The notes: a model not told the origin generated them from the letters alone. Positions 47,156 to 58,365 are shown, counted from the first letter of the stretch. The stretch: 64,000 nucleotides of DNA from Actinobacillus sp. (GCA_020026075.1 JAHHQZ010000003.1:16164-80163); one strand, 5' to 3'. A program made the numbers and translations.

Positions 47156-48694
47156 CTATAAATATTTGGCTGCAAGTTGCAGTATTTCCTGTTGCGAGGT
47201 GGTGGCGGTTTCCACGATGCCTGCCACTTTGCCATTACTCATTACTAAAATACGATCCGTTACCCCCAGCAATTCAGGCATTTCTGAGGAAATCATAATG
47301 ATGCCTTTGTCTTTTTCAGCGAGTTGCATAATGAGCTGATAAATTTCATATTTCGCCCCAATGTCGATGCCCCTTGTGGGTTCATCAAGCATTAAAATTT
47401 CAGGCTGCGTTAAAAGCCAGCGACCAATAACCACTTTTTGCTGGTTACCGCCTGAAAGCGAGCCAATGCTGGTGCCGTGCGATGGCGTTTTCACGTTCAT
47501 TGAATCAATCACCCACTGGGTATCGCTTTTCATTTTGCGATTGCTCAGCAAGCCAAATTTGCCCAAATAGGATTTCATATTAGACACGAGCGAGTTAAAT
47601 TCCACGCTCAAATTGGCGTAAATCCCTGTGGAACGGCGTTCTTCTGTGACCAACGCAAAGCCATTGTTGATGGCATCCAAGGCCGTTTTATTTTTCATAA
47701 TTTTGCCGTGTAGCTTAACGGTGCCGCTTTTCTTTTCACGCACGCCAAAAATGGTTTCCACAATGTCCGTGCGTTTAGCGCCAACCAGCCCTGCAATGCC
47801 TAGCACTTCGCCTTTGCGGAGCGTGAAACTCACGTCCGTAATGGAGGGCTGATTCAGTGCCGTTAGGTTTTCCACTTCCAAAATCACTTCTTTCGGTTGG
47901 TTGGTTTTCGGAGGAAAACGCTGGGTCAGCTCACGACCGACCATCATCGCCACAATATCGTCCATTGACAGCCCTTTGACAGGCTTGGTGTCAATCCATT
48001 TACCGTCACGCAATACGGTGATTTCATCGCAGATTTTGAAAATTTCATCCATTTTGTGGGAAATATAAATAATACCGCAGCCTCGATCTTGCAGTTTTTT
48101 GATGATCTTAAATAAGTGATCCACTTCTTTTTCCGAAAGGGACGATGTGGGTTCGTCCATAATGACGATTTTGGCGTTATACGAAAACGCTTTGGCGATT
48201 TCGATCATTTGCATTTGCGATACGGATAAATTGCCAACTTTTTCTTTCGGATCCACATCAATATCTAATTCTTCAAAAATCGCTTTGGTGTCGTTGTACA
48301 TTTTGCGGTGATCAATAAATCCCGCTTTGGTTGGGTAACGCCCAAGCCATAAGTTATCCATTACGCTTTGCTGGCGAACGAGGTTTAATTCCTGATGCAC
48401 CATTGAAATCCCATTTTCAAGGGCTTCTTTTGATGTTTTAAAATTAACCGGCCTGCCTAAAAATAAAATATCCCCCTCGTCTTTGGCGTAAATGCCAAAC
48501 AAGCATTTCAGCAGTGTAGATTTGCCAGCACCATTTTCCCCCATTAAGGCGTGGACCGAGTGAGAACGTACCACTAAATTAGCGTTATCTAGGGCTTTTA
48601 CACCAGGAAAAGTTTTACTGACATTCTTCATTTCAAGCAAAATTTCTTGCTCATTCGGGGCTGAGGTTTGGTGATCAGATTGAGTCTGTGCCAT
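47156..48694 (-). CDS. mglA: Galactose/methyl-galactoside ABC ATPase MglA
   Basis: Double-ATPase subunit of the galactose importer, 512 aa. The first half has Walker [10 protein letters not shown], signature [14 protein letters not shown] and Walker [14 protein letters not shown]. The second half has a degenerate P-loop ([12 protein letters not shown]), signature [15 protein letters not shown] and [14 protein letters not shown], normal for this carbohydrate-uptake type. The ATG at 48694 follows GAGGAT; the frame extends to 48739 without support. mglB precedes it by 62 bp and mglC follows 23 bp after its stop. Confidence 0.95.
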   Translation of the reverse strand: MAQTQSDHQTSAPNEQEILLEMKNVSKTFPGVKALDNANLVVRSHSVHALMGENGAGKSTLLKCLFGIYAKDEGDILFLGRPVNFKTSKEALENGISMVHQELNLVRQQSVMDNLWLGRYPTKAGFIDHRKMYNDTKAIFEELDIDVDPKEKVGNLSVSQMQMIEIAKAFSYNAKIVIMDEPTSSLSEKEVDHLFKIIKKLQDRGCGIIYISHKMDEIFKICDEITVLRDGKWIDTKPVKGLSMDDIVAMMVGRELTQRFPPKTNQPKEVILEVENLTALNQPSITDVSFTLRKGEVLGIAGLVGAKRTDIVETIFGVREKKSGTVKLHGKIMKNKTALDAINNGFALVTEERRSTGIYANLSVEFNSLVSNMKSYLGKFGLLSNRKMKSDTQWVIDSMNVKTPSHGTSIGSLSGGNQQKVVIGRWLLTQPEILMLDEPTRGIDIGAKYEIYQLIMQLAEKDKGIIMISSEMPELLGVTDRILVMSNGKVAGIVETATTSQQEILQLAAKYL

Positions 48695-48756
48695 AAGATC
48701 CTCTAATTTATACAAAGAATACATAGAAAAAGGGGACAAACGTCCCCTTTAATACA

Positions 48757-49767
48757 TTATTTTAAAAATTGATTGAGGTTATCCGCATCTACGGCAACAT
48801 AAGGGATTTTCACCACTTGACCTTGAATTTTATATTTCGTGCCAGCAACAGGATCTTTGCCTTCGGCAAGATTTTTCGACATTTGCATAATGGCTTTACC
48901 TTGATTCACGCCGTCGTTAAGCACTGTGCCTAAAATTTCGCCTTTTTTGATCAGTTGTAACACTTCTGGCAAGGCATCCACGCCGAAAATTGGTAAGTTT
49001 TTACCTGCGGCTTTCGTGGCAGCTAATGCCCCCATTGCCATACCGTCATTGTTTGAAATGATTACTTCAATTTGGTTCGCTTTTGGACTGGAAAGCCAAG
49101 CTTGCACCTTGTCTTTCGCCATTGCCGCATCCCACATTCCAGTGTCCACAAAAAGTGCTTCTGTTGGAATGCCTTGTTTGTTCAATTCTTCAATTACATA
49201 CTTAGTACGAGCTTCTGCGTCAGGGTGTCCTGGTTCGCCTTTTAATAGCACATACTGAATTTTGCCATCGTGGTTTAAGTCGAATTTGGCTTTATTTTTG
49301 TTCCATTGCTTAGCGATCAAATCCCCTTGCATTTCACCAGACTCTTTCGGATCCGTTCCCACAAAGTACGCTTGATCATAAGTCGATAACGCTTTTTGAC
49401 CTGGTTCACGGTTAAAGAACACGATTGGCACATCATCTGCTTTTGCTTTACGAATCACCACTTTTGCTGCACCAGGATCCACTAAGTTAATCGCCAAACC
49501 TTGTACACCTTTTGCGAGCAAGCCGTCAATTTGGTCATTTTGAATAGATTGGGCATTTTGCGAGTCGTTCATCAACAACTCAATTCCGCCGAGTGCTTGC
49601 GCCTCTTTTTCAATCTCTTGACGCATTAACGCCATAAAATTGTCATCATATTTGTAAATTGCCACACCAATAGGAATGTCTTGCGTCGCATTGGCTGAAA
49701 CGGCAAATCCGCCCACGGCAAGGGCTAGGCTGGAATAAATGGCTTTTTTTAGCATAGGTTTCAACAT
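48757..49767 (-). CDS. mglB: Galactose-binding periplasmic protein MglB
   Basis: Periplasmic receptor that binds galactose and glucose and delivers them to MglAC, 336 aa. The signal peptide ([22 protein letters not shown]) is followed by the two-lobed PBP1 fold. Typical segments are [20 protein letters not shown] at the mature N-terminus, [21 protein letters not shown], and [19 protein letters not shown] near the hinge. The ATG at 49767 has AGGAG seven bases upstream. Its promoter carries a consensus CRP site and GalS-type operators. Confidence 0.95.
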   Translation of the reverse strand: MLKPMLKKAIYSSLALAVGGFAVSANATQDIPIGVAIYKYDDNFMALMRQEIEKEAQALGGIELLMNDSQNAQSIQNDQIDGLLAKGVQGLAINLVDPGAAKVVIRKAKADDVPIVFFNREPGQKALSTYDQAYFVGTDPKESGEMQGDLIAKQWNKNKAKFDLNHDGKIQYVLLKGEPGHPDAEARTKYVIEELNKQGIPTEALFVDTGMWDAAMAKDKVQAWLSSPKANQIEVIISNNDGMAMGALAATKAAGKNLPIFGVDALPEVLQLIKKGEILGTVLNDGVNQGKAIMQMSKNLAEGKDPVAGTKYKIQGQVVKIPYVAVDADNLNQFLK

Positions 49768-49781
49768 CGGGTATCTCCTAA

Positions 49782-49795
49782 TGTAAACGTTTATA
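49782..49795. promoter_or_regulatory. GalS/GalR-type operator near the mglB start
   Basis: TGTAAACGTTTATA, a near-perfect LacI-family operator with a central CG, between the predicted mglB transcript start and its ribosome-binding site. Confidence 0.75.
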
Positions 49796-49848
49796 AAGAA
49801 ATAAATTCAGAAGCTATCTCGCAAAGCTAAACCAAGATAACGTGTGCT

Positions 49849-49854
49849 ATTCTA
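49849..49854 (-). promoter_or_regulatory. Predicted -10 of the mglB promoter
   Basis: TAGAAT on the minus strand. Its transcript start would fall near 49842, placing the centre of the upstream CRP site at about -41.5, the class II position. No good -35 hexamer exists, which suits a CRP-dependent promoter. Confidence 0.55.
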
Positions 49855-49875
49855 GTTTAGAAATTCGACAAGATA

Positions 49876-49891
49876 TGTGATCTACTTCACA
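49876..49891. promoter_or_regulatory. CRP site upstream of mglB
   Basis: TGTGA-TCTACT-TCACA matches the CRP consensus at all ten conserved bases. It implies cAMP-CRP activation of galactose uptake. Confidence 0.88.
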
Positions 49892-49895
49892 TTTT

Positions 49896-49909
49896 TGTAA
49901 ACGTTTACA
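49896..49909. promoter_or_regulatory. GalS/GalR-type operator upstream of mglB
   Basis: TGTAAACGTTTACA, a perfect palindrome of the LacI/GalR class, directly beside the CRP site. With the operator at 49782 it could allow repression by looping or by blocking CRP-polymerase contact. Confidence 0.85.
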
Positions 49910-49947
49910 GGTTTTATTGCTTTCTGCTTATAAAACCACCAATCCCT

Positions 49948-50961
49948 CTAGCCAATGTAGGGTAATGTAGAGGCTCGCACCACCAGCGTGGGGTTAAAAC
50001 ACACAAATTTTGGTTGAGAATACGCCTCGTCAACCAGACTCAATGCCAATTTTGTCGCATAAGTGGCCATAATCTCAATAGGATAACGAATAGTGGTTAG
50101 TTTTGGCGTTAAATAACGAGCCACTGGCATATCGTCAAAACCGATCACAGAAAACTGCTGCGGCACAGGAATATTATTTTCATACAACACCGAAAGTGCG
50201 CCTGCTGCCATCGTATCGTTGTAGCTCACCACAGCACTTAAATCATTATTCGCCGTTAAAAGCTCAATCATTGCACGCTCCCCCCCTTCAAAATCAGGGC
50301 TAGATTCTGCAATCGCATATTCTGGCATAGGCAATTTGTAGTGTTGCATTGCACTTTTGTAACCGTTTAACCGCTCATCTTTGTCGGTAATGGGGTGGTT
50401 TGAGCCCAAATAACCAATACGGCGATGCCCTAAGCGAATCAGCATTTCAGTGGCTAAAAATGCCCCTTTTTGGTTGTCAATATTCACACAGCGATTTTCA
50501 AAACCTTTGATCAGACGGTTGATAATCACCATTCCTGGTATACGTTCGAGAAAGCTTTGCAAAACCTCATCGCTTAGAGCTTTGCTATGCACCACAAGGC
50601 AATTACAGCGTTTGCGAATTAAATTCTCAATGGCTTGGCGTTCTTTGGCGGCGTTATGATAGCCAGTGCCGATTAAAATACTCTTATTGCATTGTTCAGC
50701 GACTGCATCCACAGCTTTCACTAAAATTGCAAAAAAAGGATCGGCTACGTCTGTTACCACTACACCGATAGTGTCGGTATTGTTCATTGCAAGGGCTTTT
50801 GCGTTGGCATTAGGCTGGTAATTGAGCGTTTTGATTGCATTTTCTACGGCGAGGCGTGTTTTTTCGCTCACGGACGTATGACCATTCAACACTCTTGAAA
50901 CCGTTGCCACGGAAACACCCGCACAACGTGCGACATCGTGAATCGTATTAACTTTTGTCAT
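49948..50961 (-). CDS. galS: LacI-family galactose repressor GalS/GalR
   Basis: A 337-aa LacI/GalR-family repressor. The N-terminal helix-turn-helix and hinge ([22 protein letters not shown]...[12 protein letters not shown]) is followed by a periplasmic-binding-protein-like sensor domain that should bind galactose. Matching operators (TGTAANCGNTTACA) occur before both mglB and galT, so it probably controls both units. It lies between them: convergent with nothing, transcribed leftward toward mglB and divergent from galT. GalS and GalR cannot be told apart firmly from sequence; position next to mgl favours GalS. Confidence 0.88.
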   Translation of the reverse strand: MTKVNTIHDVARCAGVSVATVSRVLNGHTSVSEKTRLAVENAIKTLNYQPNANAKALAMNNTDTIGVVVTDVADPFFAILVKAVDAVAEQCNKSILIGTGYHNAAKERQAIENLIRKRCNCLVVHSKALSDEVLQSFLERIPGMVIINRLIKGFENRCVNIDNQKGAFLATEMLIRLGHRRIGYLGSNHPITDKDERLNGYKSAMQHYKLPMPEYAIAESSPDFEGGERAMIELLTANNDLSAVVSYNDTMAAGALSVLYENNIPVPQQFSVIGFDDMPVARYLTPKLTTIRYPIEIMATYATKLALSLVDEAYSQPKFVCFNPTLVVRASTLPYIG

Positions 50962-51061
50962 TTTTTCCTTGTTTCCTTACTTACTAAAACGGCATTTTAC
51001 GTATTTTTTCATCAATTTTATATTTGATTTTAAAAAGTTGTTGCTTATTTATACTTTTTTA

Positions 51062-51104
51062 TTGCCTTTTTTATAAAGAAGTCTACAATTTGTAACCGCT
51101 TACA
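51062..51104 (+). promoter_or_regulatory. galT promoter with overlapping GalS operator
   Basis: -35 TTGCCT (51062-51067), 16-bp spacer, -10 TACAAT (51084-51089), then the operator TGTAACCGCTTACA at 51091-51104 covering the start site. Binding there would block initiation, and galactose would relieve it. Confidence 0.75.
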
Positions 51105-51141
51105 TTTCCACATTTTCTACGTTTTATCATTGGAGAACGTT

Positions 51142-52191
51142 ATGTCAAATGTCATTTTTGATCCAACGGATCACCCTCACCGCCGTTTTAATCCGTTAAC
51201 TCAAAGCTGGGTTTTAATTTCACCGCACCGTGCCAAACGTCCGTGGCAAGGACAACAAGAAAGCATTTCTGCGGACAAAATTCCGACCTACGATCCTAAG
51301 TGCTATCTTTGCCCAACCAACACTCGTATTACTGGCGAGAAAAATCCTGACTACCAAAAACCTTTCGTTTTTAAAAATGACTTCTCCGCCCTACTGCCCG
51401 ACACCCCCGCCCCAACAACGAGCCAAGATCCATTGTTTAAAAACGACCAAGCTCAAGGGGAAAGCCGTGTGATTTGTTTCTCCCCTGACCACAGTAAAAC
51501 CATGCCACTTTTAAGTGAAGAAGAAATTTACCAAGTCATTCAAGTGTGGCAAACGCAGTTGGCAGAGCTGGGGCAACGTTATCCTTGGGTGCAAATTTTT
51601 GAAAACAAAGGGGCAACAATGGGCTGTTCCAACCCACACCCACACGGACAAATTTGGGCGAATAGCTTTATTCCTAGCGAAGTGGCGAAAACGGATAAAT
51701 CGCAAGCAGATTACTTCCAGCAACAGGGTAAAAATTTGCTCGTGGACTATGTGCAGAAAGAATTGGCGTTGAAAGAGCGCATTGTAGTGGAAACGGATCA
51801 CTGGGTCGTGCTTGTGCCTTACTGGGCGGCGTGGCCGTTTGAAACTTTGCTTTTACCGAAAGCACAGGTGAAATCCTTATTAGATTTAGACGAAGAAAAA
51901 GCCCGAGATCTCGCTCGTGCGTTACGCAAAATCGCCACGAAATACGACAACTTATTCAACTGCCCATTCCCTTATTCAATGGGTTTCCACTTCGCCCCAT
52001 TTAATGGCGAAAACAACGATCACTGGCAACTGCACGCCCATTTTTATCCGCCACTATTACGCAGCGCAACTGTGCGTAAATTTATGGTGGGCTATGAAAT
52101 GCTCGGCGAAAGCCAGCGTGATCTCACCCCAGAACAAGCCGCCGAACGTCTTCGTGCGTGCAGCGACATTCATTACAGCCAACAAGCCTAA
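51142..52191 (+). CDS. galT: Galactose-1-phosphate uridylyltransferase
   Basis: Leloir pathway enzyme exchanging UMP between UDP-glucose and galactose-1-phosphate, 349 aa. It is a HIT-superfamily protein with the catalytic HPH in [12 protein letters not shown] and the zinc-binding CYLCP early on. The segments [20 protein letters not shown] and FENKGATMG match E. coli GalT. The ATG at 51142 is spaced properly from GGAGA; a TTG at 51130 is less likely. DNA at 51274-51290 resembles one palindrome arm but encodes ordinary family sequence. Confidence 0.96.
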   Translation: MSNVIFDPTDHPHRRFNPLTQSWVLISPHRAKRPWQGQQESISADKIPTYDPKCYLCPTNTRITGEKNPDYQKPFVFKNDFSALLPDTPAPTTSQDPLFKNDQAQGESRVICFSPDHSKTMPLLSEEEIYQVIQVWQTQLAELGQRYPWVQIFENKGATMGCSNPHPHGQIWANSFIPSEVAKTDKSQADYFQQQGKNLLVDYVQKELALKERIVVETDHWVVLVPYWAAWPFETLLLPKAQVKSLLDLDEEKARDLARALRKIATKYDNLFNCPFPYSMGFHFAPFNGENNDHWQLHAHFYPPLLRSATVRKFMVGYEMLGESQRDLTPEQAAERLRACSDIHYSQQA

Positions 52192-52202
52192 GGAATAAAG
52201 CG

Positions 52203-53354
52203 ATGATTGACCAAGCAAAACGTATTTTCACCAAACAATTTCACCAAGCACCAGAAATTACCGTCTACGCACCCGGCCGTGTTAATTTAATCGGCGAACA
52301 TACCGACTACAACGATGGCTTTGTAATGCCTTGTGCCATCAATTTTGGCACCGCCATCAGCGGTAAACCAAGACAAGATCACCAATGGCGTGTGTTTGCA
52401 TCGGATCTCAACGAATGGGACGAATTTAGCTTAACCGAACCCATCGAACCGAATGCGGATAAGAAATGGACAGGCTATGTGCGTGGAATGGTGAAAATGA
52501 TCCAAGCTCGCTATCCAAATTTCTCGCAAGGGGCGGATCTCGTCATTAGTGGCAACGTACCGTTATCCTCTGGGCTAAGTTCGTCTGCTGCCTTAGAAGT
52601 GGCGGTCGGAATTTTTTGTAAGAATTTGGCACAGTTACCCCTAAGTCAAACGGACATCGCCCTGCTTGGGCAAAAAGCCGAAAACCAATTTGTGGGCTGC
52701 CAATGTGGCAATATGGATCAGCTCATTTCAGCACTCGGCGAAAAAGACCACTGCTTGATGATCGACTGTCGCACGCTCGATACAGCCGCTGTTCCCCTAC
52801 CGAAAAATTTGGCGGTGGTTATCATCAACTCCAACGTGAAACACGATTTAGTCGCAGGCGAATACAATAGCCGCCGCCAACAATGTGAAAAAGCCGCTGA
52901 CTTTTTCAATGTCGCCGCCTTACGTGATGTAACCCTGCACGACTTCGCCGCCAAAGCACAAGCGTTAGCGGCACTTGATCCCTTAGCGGCGAAACGAGCC
53001 AAGCATGTCATCACTGAAAACGCTCGTGTACTCGCCGCCAAAACGGCTCTTGAACAGCAAAATATCGCCCAGCTAAGCCAACTAATGGCGGCCTCTCATC
53101 AGTCAATGCGTGATGATTTTGAAATCACCATTCCTGAAATTGATTATTTGGTTGAGCTAGTTGACAGCGTTATCGGCAAACAAGGCGGCGTGCGTATGAC
53201 TGGCGGCGGCTTTGGCGGCTGCGTGGTAGCACTCGTACCGCAAGCGTTGGTAGAACCCGTTCGCCAAGTGGTTAGTCAAAATTACCAGAAAAAAACCGGC
53301 CTAACAGAAACCTTCTACCTTTGCACCGCCAGCGATGGAGGTCGAGTATGCTAG
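52203..53354 (+). CDS. galK: Galactokinase
   Basis: Phosphorylates alpha-D-galactose with ATP, 383 aa, GHMP kinase family. The signature [19 protein letters not shown] is near residue 25, the ATP-binding [10 protein letters not shown] near 125, and motif 3 is [17 protein letters not shown] near 340. AAGGA lies eight bases before the ATG. It follows galT by 11 bp and overlaps galM by 7 bp, so galTKM is one operon. Confidence 0.96.
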   Translation: MIDQAKRIFTKQFHQAPEITVYAPGRVNLIGEHTDYNDGFVMPCAINFGTAISGKPRQDHQWRVFASDLNEWDEFSLTEPIEPNADKKWTGYVRGMVKMIQARYPNFSQGADLVISGNVPLSSGLSSSAALEVAVGIFCKNLAQLPLSQTDIALLGQKAENQFVGCQCGNMDQLISALGEKDHCLMIDCRTLDTAAVPLPKNLAVVIINSNVKHDLVAGEYNSRRQQCEKAADFFNVAALRDVTLHDFAAKAQALAALDPLAAKRAKHVITENARVLAAKTALEQQNIAQLSQLMAASHQSMRDDFEITIPEIDYLVELVDSVIGKQGGVRMTGGGFGGCVVALVPQALVEPVRQVVSQNYQKKTGLTETFYLCTASDGGRVC

Positions 53355-54355
53355 CGGTGCAAGCATTTCACCTCGCCAACGAACAGCTCGCAGTCACCCT
53401 AAGCAATTTCGGTGCGAGCTTGCTCTCTTGCCAAGTAAAAATGCCCAACGGCGACTGGCGAGAAGTGGTGCTGGGCTGCCCTTTGGCGGATTTGCCACGC
53501 CAACCGAGCTATTTGGGAATGACCATAGGACGCTACGCTAACCGCATAGCCAACAGCCGTTTTACATTGGACGGCAAAGAATTTCCGCTCAGTTGCAACC
53601 AAGCACCACACCAGCTACACGGCGGCAAAGAGGGCTTTTCGCACCGTCTTTGGCAAGTGGCGAAACAAACACAAAATGAAATCACCTTCGCCCTGCATTC
53701 CCCTGCGGGCGATCAGGGCTTTCCTGCCAACGTGGACGTAACGGCGACTTACCGCTTGCACGGCAATCAACTTTGGGTGGAATACAACGCACACAGCGAT
53801 GATACCACGCCCCTTTGCTTGACCAATCACGCTTACTTCAACCTAGACGGCATAACGGAAAACGCTCCCCTTGATGTGCGTGATCACCGCTTGCAACTTT
53901 TCGCACAAAAATTCCTGCCTGTGGATTCTGCGGGCATTCCCAACGCCCCCTTAAAGGACGTGCAAGGAACGAGTTTTGATTTTCGTCAAGGCAAAACCAT
54001 TCGTCAGGATTTTGGCAAGGAAGAACAGCAAGCCACGCAAGGCTACGATCACAGTTTTCTGCTGAATAAAACCACAGAAAACCCTTGCGAACTTGCCGCC
54101 ATTTTAACCAATTCGACAGGCGATTTACGTTTAACCGTCAGCACGACCCAGCCTGCCATCCAGCTTTACACAGGCAATTTTCTACAAGGCACACCAAGCA
54201 TTTTAAGCCAGCCTTATGAAAATTTTGCAGGGCTGGCGCTAGAAACACAGCTTCTCCCAGACACGCCCAATCACCCCGAATGGCAACACTACGGCGTTTT
54301 TTTAAAGGCAAGCGAAACCTATCATCAGCAAACCTGCTTTACCTTTGAGGTATAA
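53348..54355 (+). CDS. galM: Aldose 1-epimerase (mutarotase)
   Basis: Interconverts the alpha and beta anomers of galactose so that GalK gets its substrate, 335 aa. The beta-sandwich family shows [32 protein letters not shown] (active-site His), [11 protein letters not shown] and [14 protein letters not shown], with the catalytic Glu in the last. The ATG at 53348 overlaps the galK end (ATGCTAG) and has GGAGG upstream. It is the last gene of the operon. Confidence 0.94.
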   Translation: MLAVQAFHLANEQLAVTLSNFGASLLSCQVKMPNGDWREVVLGCPLADLPRQPSYLGMTIGRYANRIANSRFTLDGKEFPLSCNQAPHQLHGGKEGFSHRLWQVAKQTQNEITFALHSPAGDQGFPANVDVTATYRLHGNQLWVEYNAHSDDTTPLCLTNHAYFNLDGITENAPLDVRDHRLQLFAQKFLPVDSAGIPNAPLKDVQGTSFDFRQGKTIRQDFGKEEQQATQGYDHSFLLNKTTENPCELAAILTNSTGDLRLTVSTTQPAIQLYTGNFLQGTPSILSQPYENFAGLALETQLLPDTPNHPEWQHYGVFLKASETYHQQTCFTFEV

Positions 54356-54383
54356 CCGCAACGCATTGCCACGACCAAAAGCG

Positions 54384-54428
54384 AAGGCCGGAATTTTTTT
54401 CAAAATTTTGACAAAAAAAACGGCGTGG
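54384..54428. repeat. Dispersed palindrome, copy 15 (degenerate right arm)
   Basis: Left arm AAGGCCGGAATTTTTT is intact; the right arm is altered to GACAAAAAAAACGGCG. It lies between convergent galM and the CMD-family gene. Confidence 0.75.
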
Positions 54429-54465
54429 GGTTAACCACGCCATTCTCATCGTATAGAAAAATCAA

Positions 54466-54804
54466 TTAGCTTTGTGCGTTTACAGCTTCCATTGCACGTA
54501 AAGCGTAGGTATAAGCAGCACCTGCGTTTAAGGCGATGGCGGTGGCTAATGCACCAGCGATTTCGCTTTCAGTTGCACCAGCTTTAGCCGCTTCTTCCGC
54601 GTGTACGCTAATGCAGCTTTCGCAACGTGTGGTGATCGCAACGGCTAATGCGATAAGTTCACGAGTTTTGTGATCTAACGCTTCTGCTGCTGCCGCTGAA
54701 CCCAACGCTTTGTAGGCTTCAAGCATTTTAGGGTGTTTTTGACCTAATTTGCCGAATGATTGTTTTACGTGTTTAGTGTGTTCTTCCCAATTTGTAAATT
54801 GCAT
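54466..54804 (-). CDS. Carboxymuconolactone decarboxylase (AhpD-like) family protein
   Basis: A 112-aa all-helical protein of the CMD/AhpD family. The redox motif CESC, followed by a histidine three residues on (CISVHAEEAAKAG), is the AhpD-type active site, so a peroxidase or thiol-reductase role is likely rather than decarboxylation. It is divergent from an AraC-type regulator that probably controls it; the same pair occurs in H. influenzae. Cysteine spacing is intact. Confidence 0.88.
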   Translation of the reverse strand: MQFTNWEEHTKHVKQSFGKLGQKHPKMLEAYKALGSAAAAEALDHKTRELIALAVAITTRCESCISVHAEEAAKAGATESEIAGALATAIALNAGAAYTYALRAMEAVNAQS

Positions 54805-54917
54805 AAAATGCTCCTTGTTTATTTTTTGGTGTTAAATGAAAATTCGTTTGCTATTATGTTTATTTTTTATAGTAAAACTATCAAAATCATCTCATTTTAT
54901 ATTAAAAGGACAAAAAA

Positions 54918-55847
54918 ATGACGGCATTAATCGAATCAGCTTTGGCTCATAATGGCGTAGCCTGTGTGGATAAACTGGTGCAACTGGCACAAATTTCAGG
55001 TTGTATTGATGTGCAATGTGAATTTAAAGGAACGTGGTGCGTGGCACAGCCTGCTTTACAGCATACGGCTGTGTTGCATATTGTGGTAGCGGGGTGTGGT
55101 TATGTGCAGTTGCAGGGGGAAAAGGATTTCCGCTATTTGTGCACTGGCGATGTGATTTTTTTCCCACGAGCAGCAGCACATAGGCTTAGTAGTTCGCCAA
55201 AGGTACAGGCGATGTCGCCTATATCCCAGCAACAACAAGGGGCAATGACCATTAAACGAACAGGCGACAGTGGCGAAGTGTTGCAGTTTTTTTGCGCTCA
55301 TTTTCGCTATACGCCGCAATCTTTGCTGTTTCAAAATTTACCCGCGATGTTGAAAATTTCCCTGCCGAGCGATCATTTAAGTCCGTTGCTTAAACTTTTA
55401 CAAAATGAAGTGGCTCGCCCTAAACCAAGCAGTGTGGTGATTGATAGCCTATCGATGGTGCTGTTAATTGATTTGCTACGCCATTATCTAAACAATGAAC
55501 CACAAGGAGTAACGCACTTTTTGTTAGGGCTACAAGATGCTCGTTTAAGCCCTGTGCTAAACGCTATTTTGCAAGATCCTAGTCAAAAATGGACAGTGGA
55601 GGCGATGTTGCCATTGGCGAAGCTTTCTCGAGCACAGTTTATGCGTTTATTTAAACAGCATTTAAACGAAAGTCCGCACGCCTTTGTGCTGCGCATTCGC
55701 TTGGCTTATGGGGCAAGTTTGTTACGGCAAACGGCAGATTCGGTGTTGAGCATTGCATTGCAAGCAGGCTTTCGCTCGGAAACGCATTTTATTCAGGCAT
55801 TTAAGGCGCAATACGCAATCACACCAAGCCGTTATCGCCATCATTAA
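54918..55847 (+). CDS. AraC-family transcriptional regulator with cupin domain
   Basis: A 309-aa activator. The N-terminal half is a cupin_6 sensor (VLHIVVAGCGYVQLQGEKDFRYLCTGDVIFFPRAAAHRL). The C-terminal AraC DNA-binding domain has two helix-turn-helices (WTVEAMLPLAKLSRAQFMRLFKQ and SVLSIALQAGFRSETHFIQAFK, ending TPSRYRHH). It is divergent from the AhpD-like gene over 113 bp and probably regulates it. The signal sensed is unknown; reactive chlorine or electrophiles are sensed by some cupin_6 relatives. Confidence 0.88.
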   Translation: MTALIESALAHNGVACVDKLVQLAQISGCIDVQCEFKGTWCVAQPALQHTAVLHIVVAGCGYVQLQGEKDFRYLCTGDVIFFPRAAAHRLSSSPKVQAMSPISQQQQGAMTIKRTGDSGEVLQFFCAHFRYTPQSLLFQNLPAMLKISLPSDHLSPLLKLLQNEVARPKPSSVVIDSLSMVLLIDLLRHYLNNEPQGVTHFLLGLQDARLSPVLNAILQDPSQKWTVEAMLPLAKLSRAQFMRLFKQHLNESPHAFVLRIRLAYGASLLRQTADSVLSIALQAGFRSETHFIQAFKAQYAITPSRYRHH

Positions 55848-55852
55848 GCATA

Positions 55853-55879
55853 AAAAAGCGAGCTAATCGCTCGCTTTTT
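55853..55879. terminator. Bidirectional terminator between the AraC-type gene and ppiD
   Basis: Perfect 11-bp stem AAAAAGCGAGC with GCTCGCTTTTT and loop TAATC, between convergent genes. Confidence 0.9.
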
Positions 55880-55892
55880 AGTTGGTTTAATC

Positions 55893-57743
55893 TTATTCTT
55901 CTGACTGCATAAAGTTTTGATTCACTTTAATTTCAGCCTGTTCACGTAAGGCCTTCAACAATTCACGAGAAAGCACTTGTGCTCGAACGGCAGCCACTTG
56001 TGCATCAAATTGTTGTTGCTGATTCGCCGTCATTTCGTGGCTCTCAACTTTATCCAACGCCACCAACATTACACCACCATTTGGCGTGCGAATGGCTTTG
56101 TAGCGAGTTTTACCCTGTGGTGCTGGCATTGAGAAAATTTCCTGCGCCAGTTCAGGGTTTGGCACGTTGGCATAAGTTAAGGTTTCTTCATTGCCGAAAT
56201 CAAAACTCGCTGGAGAGGCTTTGCCCGCATTTAGTGCATCTGCATCTTTTTGCGCTTGTGCAAACACGAGATCTTGTGCTTTTTGTGCTTTTAACAACGC
56301 CACAATTTCAGCTTTTGCCTCATCAAGCGTACGTGTGCCTGCGGTTTTATGCGCCAACACGTGAACCACGATAGAATGCTGATCACCCACGTTAATCGCC
56401 TCAGAATTGATACCGCCTTGTGTCACATCGCTGTCAAACATACTGGTAATCACATTGGCATAATTCAGTGCCGCTGGCACCGCTTGACGTGTGAAAAATG
56501 CAGTGGTTTCCACAGGTAAATCCAACGCTTTACCCACTGTTTCTAGGCTTTCTGGGTTTTCAAACGCTTTATCGTTAAGGCTTTTTTCCGTGCTATAAAA
56601 GGCATTCATTGCTTTGTCGTTACGCAATTTTGTGGCAATCACATTTTGCACGTCAGCAAGCGGTTTGACTCGTTCTTCTTCTAATTTAATGATGTGGTAA
56701 GCGTTATCCACTTTCACTGGTTTAGAAATTTCACCGACTTTTAAGCTGTGCATTGCTGTTTCAAAAGCTTTTGGCATCATTCCATCAGTGACCCAGCTTA
56801 AATCTCCGCCCTGTGCGGCTGAAAGCGGATCTTTGGAATATTCCGCTGCCAATTTGGCGAAATCAGCACCGTTCGCTAATTCCTCATATAGCTTGTTAGC
56901 TAAGGCTTCATCAGGCACTTGAATGTGGGCAACACGCAGTTGACCAAATTCCATTTTATGCGTTTGATAATATTGCTCAACATCTTGTGGCGTAACCTCT
57001 ACCTGTTTTAAAACAGCGGCTTTGGTTAAGTCAATGTACTGCACTTTCACTTGTTCTGGAATCACAAATGCTTGCGGATGGCTGTCGTAGTAGGCTTTCA
57101 CTTCGGCATCGCTTACGCTCACTTGTTGTTTAGCCTCCGTTAAAGATAACGGGGCGAGTTTCAAATGGCGGCTTTGTAAAAAGGCTTGTCCCAACGACAT
57201 TGTTTGGGCAGGGGTAACGAAGTCGGAGCCTAGTACGCCGTTTTGTAATTGTGCTAACAATAAGTTATTACGTACGATCGCCGCATAGCCATCACCCGTT
57301 AAGCCGTTTAAGCGTAACACTTGCAAATAGCGGTCGTTGTCAAATTTGCCGTCTTTGGCAAATTCAGGATTTAGCACAATCGCCGTTTCCACTTGACCTT
57401 TGCTAATACCTAATTTTAATTGTTGTGCATATTGATCCAACAACGTTTGGTCGATTAGTTGATTCAACACGTCTTCACGTAATTTTTTAGAAAATTCCGG
57501 CGTATCGGCAACGGCTGCAAATTGGTTGCCCATTTGCTGGCTTAGGTTTTGATACACGCTGTTGTAACGCTGTTGAAAAAGTTGTTGAGAAAGCTCTTGA
57601 CCGTTGACTTTCACGGCAAAAGTATCCGTAGTAGAAAACACATAACCTGCGACACCACTAAGCACAAAGGTTACGGCAATGAACCCTAAAAGAATTCGAG
57701 ATGCGAGACTATTAGAAGCATCGCTGATTTTTTCCATTAACAT
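55893..57743 (-). CDS. ppiD: Periplasmic chaperone PpiD
   Basis: A 616-aa inner-membrane-anchored periplasmic foldase of the SurA/parvulin class that works near the Sec translocon. An N-terminal helix ([20 protein letters not shown]) is followed by SurA_N-like helices, a parvulin domain near 265-360 ([40 protein letters not shown]) and a C-terminal segment. DNA at 57481-57504 matches one palindrome arm and encodes TPEFSKKLR, although similar residues occur in relatives. Start at 57743 reads MLMEKI; the internal ATG at 57737 is also possible. Confidence 0.93.
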   Translation of the reverse strand: MLMEKISDASNSLASRILLGFIAVTFVLSGVAGYVFSTTDTFAVKVNGQELSQQLFQQRYNSVYQNLSQQMGNQFAAVADTPEFSKKLREDVLNQLIDQTLLDQYAQQLKLGISKGQVETAIVLNPEFAKDGKFDNDRYLQVLRLNGLTGDGYAAIVRNNLLLAQLQNGVLGSDFVTPAQTMSLGQAFLQSRHLKLAPLSLTEAKQQVSVSDAEVKAYYDSHPQAFVIPEQVKVQYIDLTKAAVLKQVEVTPQDVEQYYQTHKMEFGQLRVAHIQVPDEALANKLYEELANGADFAKLAAEYSKDPLSAAQGGDLSWVTDGMMPKAFETAMHSLKVGEISKPVKVDNAYHIIKLEEERVKPLADVQNVIATKLRNDKAMNAFYSTEKSLNDKAFENPESLETVGKALDLPVETTAFFTRQAVPAALNYANVITSMFDSDVTQGGINSEAINVGDQHSIVVHVLAHKTAGTRTLDEAKAEIVALLKAQKAQDLVFAQAQKDADALNAGKASPASFDFGNEETLTYANVPNPELAQEIFSMPAPQGKTRYKAIRTPNGGVMLVALDKVESHEMTANQQQQFDAQVAAVRAQVLSRELLKALREQAEIKVNQNFMQSEE

Positions 57744-57828
57744 AGCTGTTCCTGTTAAATGTGGGAATGAACAAACTTAAAGGGCTGAATTATAAAACAT
57801 TCAAGCATTACCTGCATTAGGAAATTGT

Positions 57829-57870
57829 AGGTCGGAATTTTTGCCAAAATTTTGTGAAATATTCCAGCCT
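57829..57870. repeat. Dispersed palindrome, copy 16
   Basis: Inverted repeat with arms AGGTCGGAATTTTTG and GAAATATTCCAGCCT between ppiD and the next gene on the minus strand. Confidence 0.9.
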
Positions 57871-57889
57871 TCGATATCCGCTACATCGC

Positions 57890-58225
57890 CTACATACAGC
57901 CACCGCAACTCCCACAGCGCCAGTCTTGCGGGTTTACCGCTTGATAAAAAAAGCGAAAATTCTGCTCGTCAAGTTCAATATTATGTTGCTGGAAAACGTC
58001 CGCTAGCCAATCCATATTGGCTAAAATCCAATCATCTTCACCTAAGCCCTCACGAAAAATTTCATCATCAGGATCCATAAAATTATAAATGCCGTCCGTT
58101 CCCATATCCGCATCGAGCTGTGCATTCGGCAAGGCTAAGGGCAAGCCTAAATAATGAATTTCCCAATGTCCTAAACAAAGGGTATTGCCTTCTGCCGTCC
58201 ATTTTGCCTGAAAGGGATTTTCCAT
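57890..58225 (-). CDS. Uncharacterised 111-aa acidic protein with Cys-rich end
   Basis: I do not recognise this protein. It is strongly acidic with many tryptophans (MDPDDEIFREGLGEDDWILAN) and ends in RCGSCGGCM, three cysteines within seven residues, which could bind a metal. There is no signal peptide or membrane helix. Length and codon use look like a real gene, and AAGGTAAATAAA upstream gives a ribosome-binding site. It lies between rdgC (divergent) and ppiD (downstream, same strand). Confidence 0.7.
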   Translation of the reverse strand: MENPFQAKWTAEGNTLCLGHWEIHYLGLPLALPNAQLDADMGTDGIYNFMDPDDEIFREGLGEDDWILANMDWLADVFQQHNIELDEQNFRFFYQAVNPQDWRCGSCGGCM

Positions 58226-58365
58226 TTTATTTACCTTTTTAACATTTCCATAACAAAGCCTGCATTTTAAAACGATGACGAAAGCAATAAAAGATTTTTT
58301 CGTTTTTTAGGGGGGATTTTGCTAGAATACCGCCTTATTTTTTCCGCTTTCTCATAAGGATTTTT

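Noticed and set aside
51274..51290. Palindrome arm in galT as an insertion
   Set aside because: The encoded residues align with ordinary GalT sequence and no extra length is seen.
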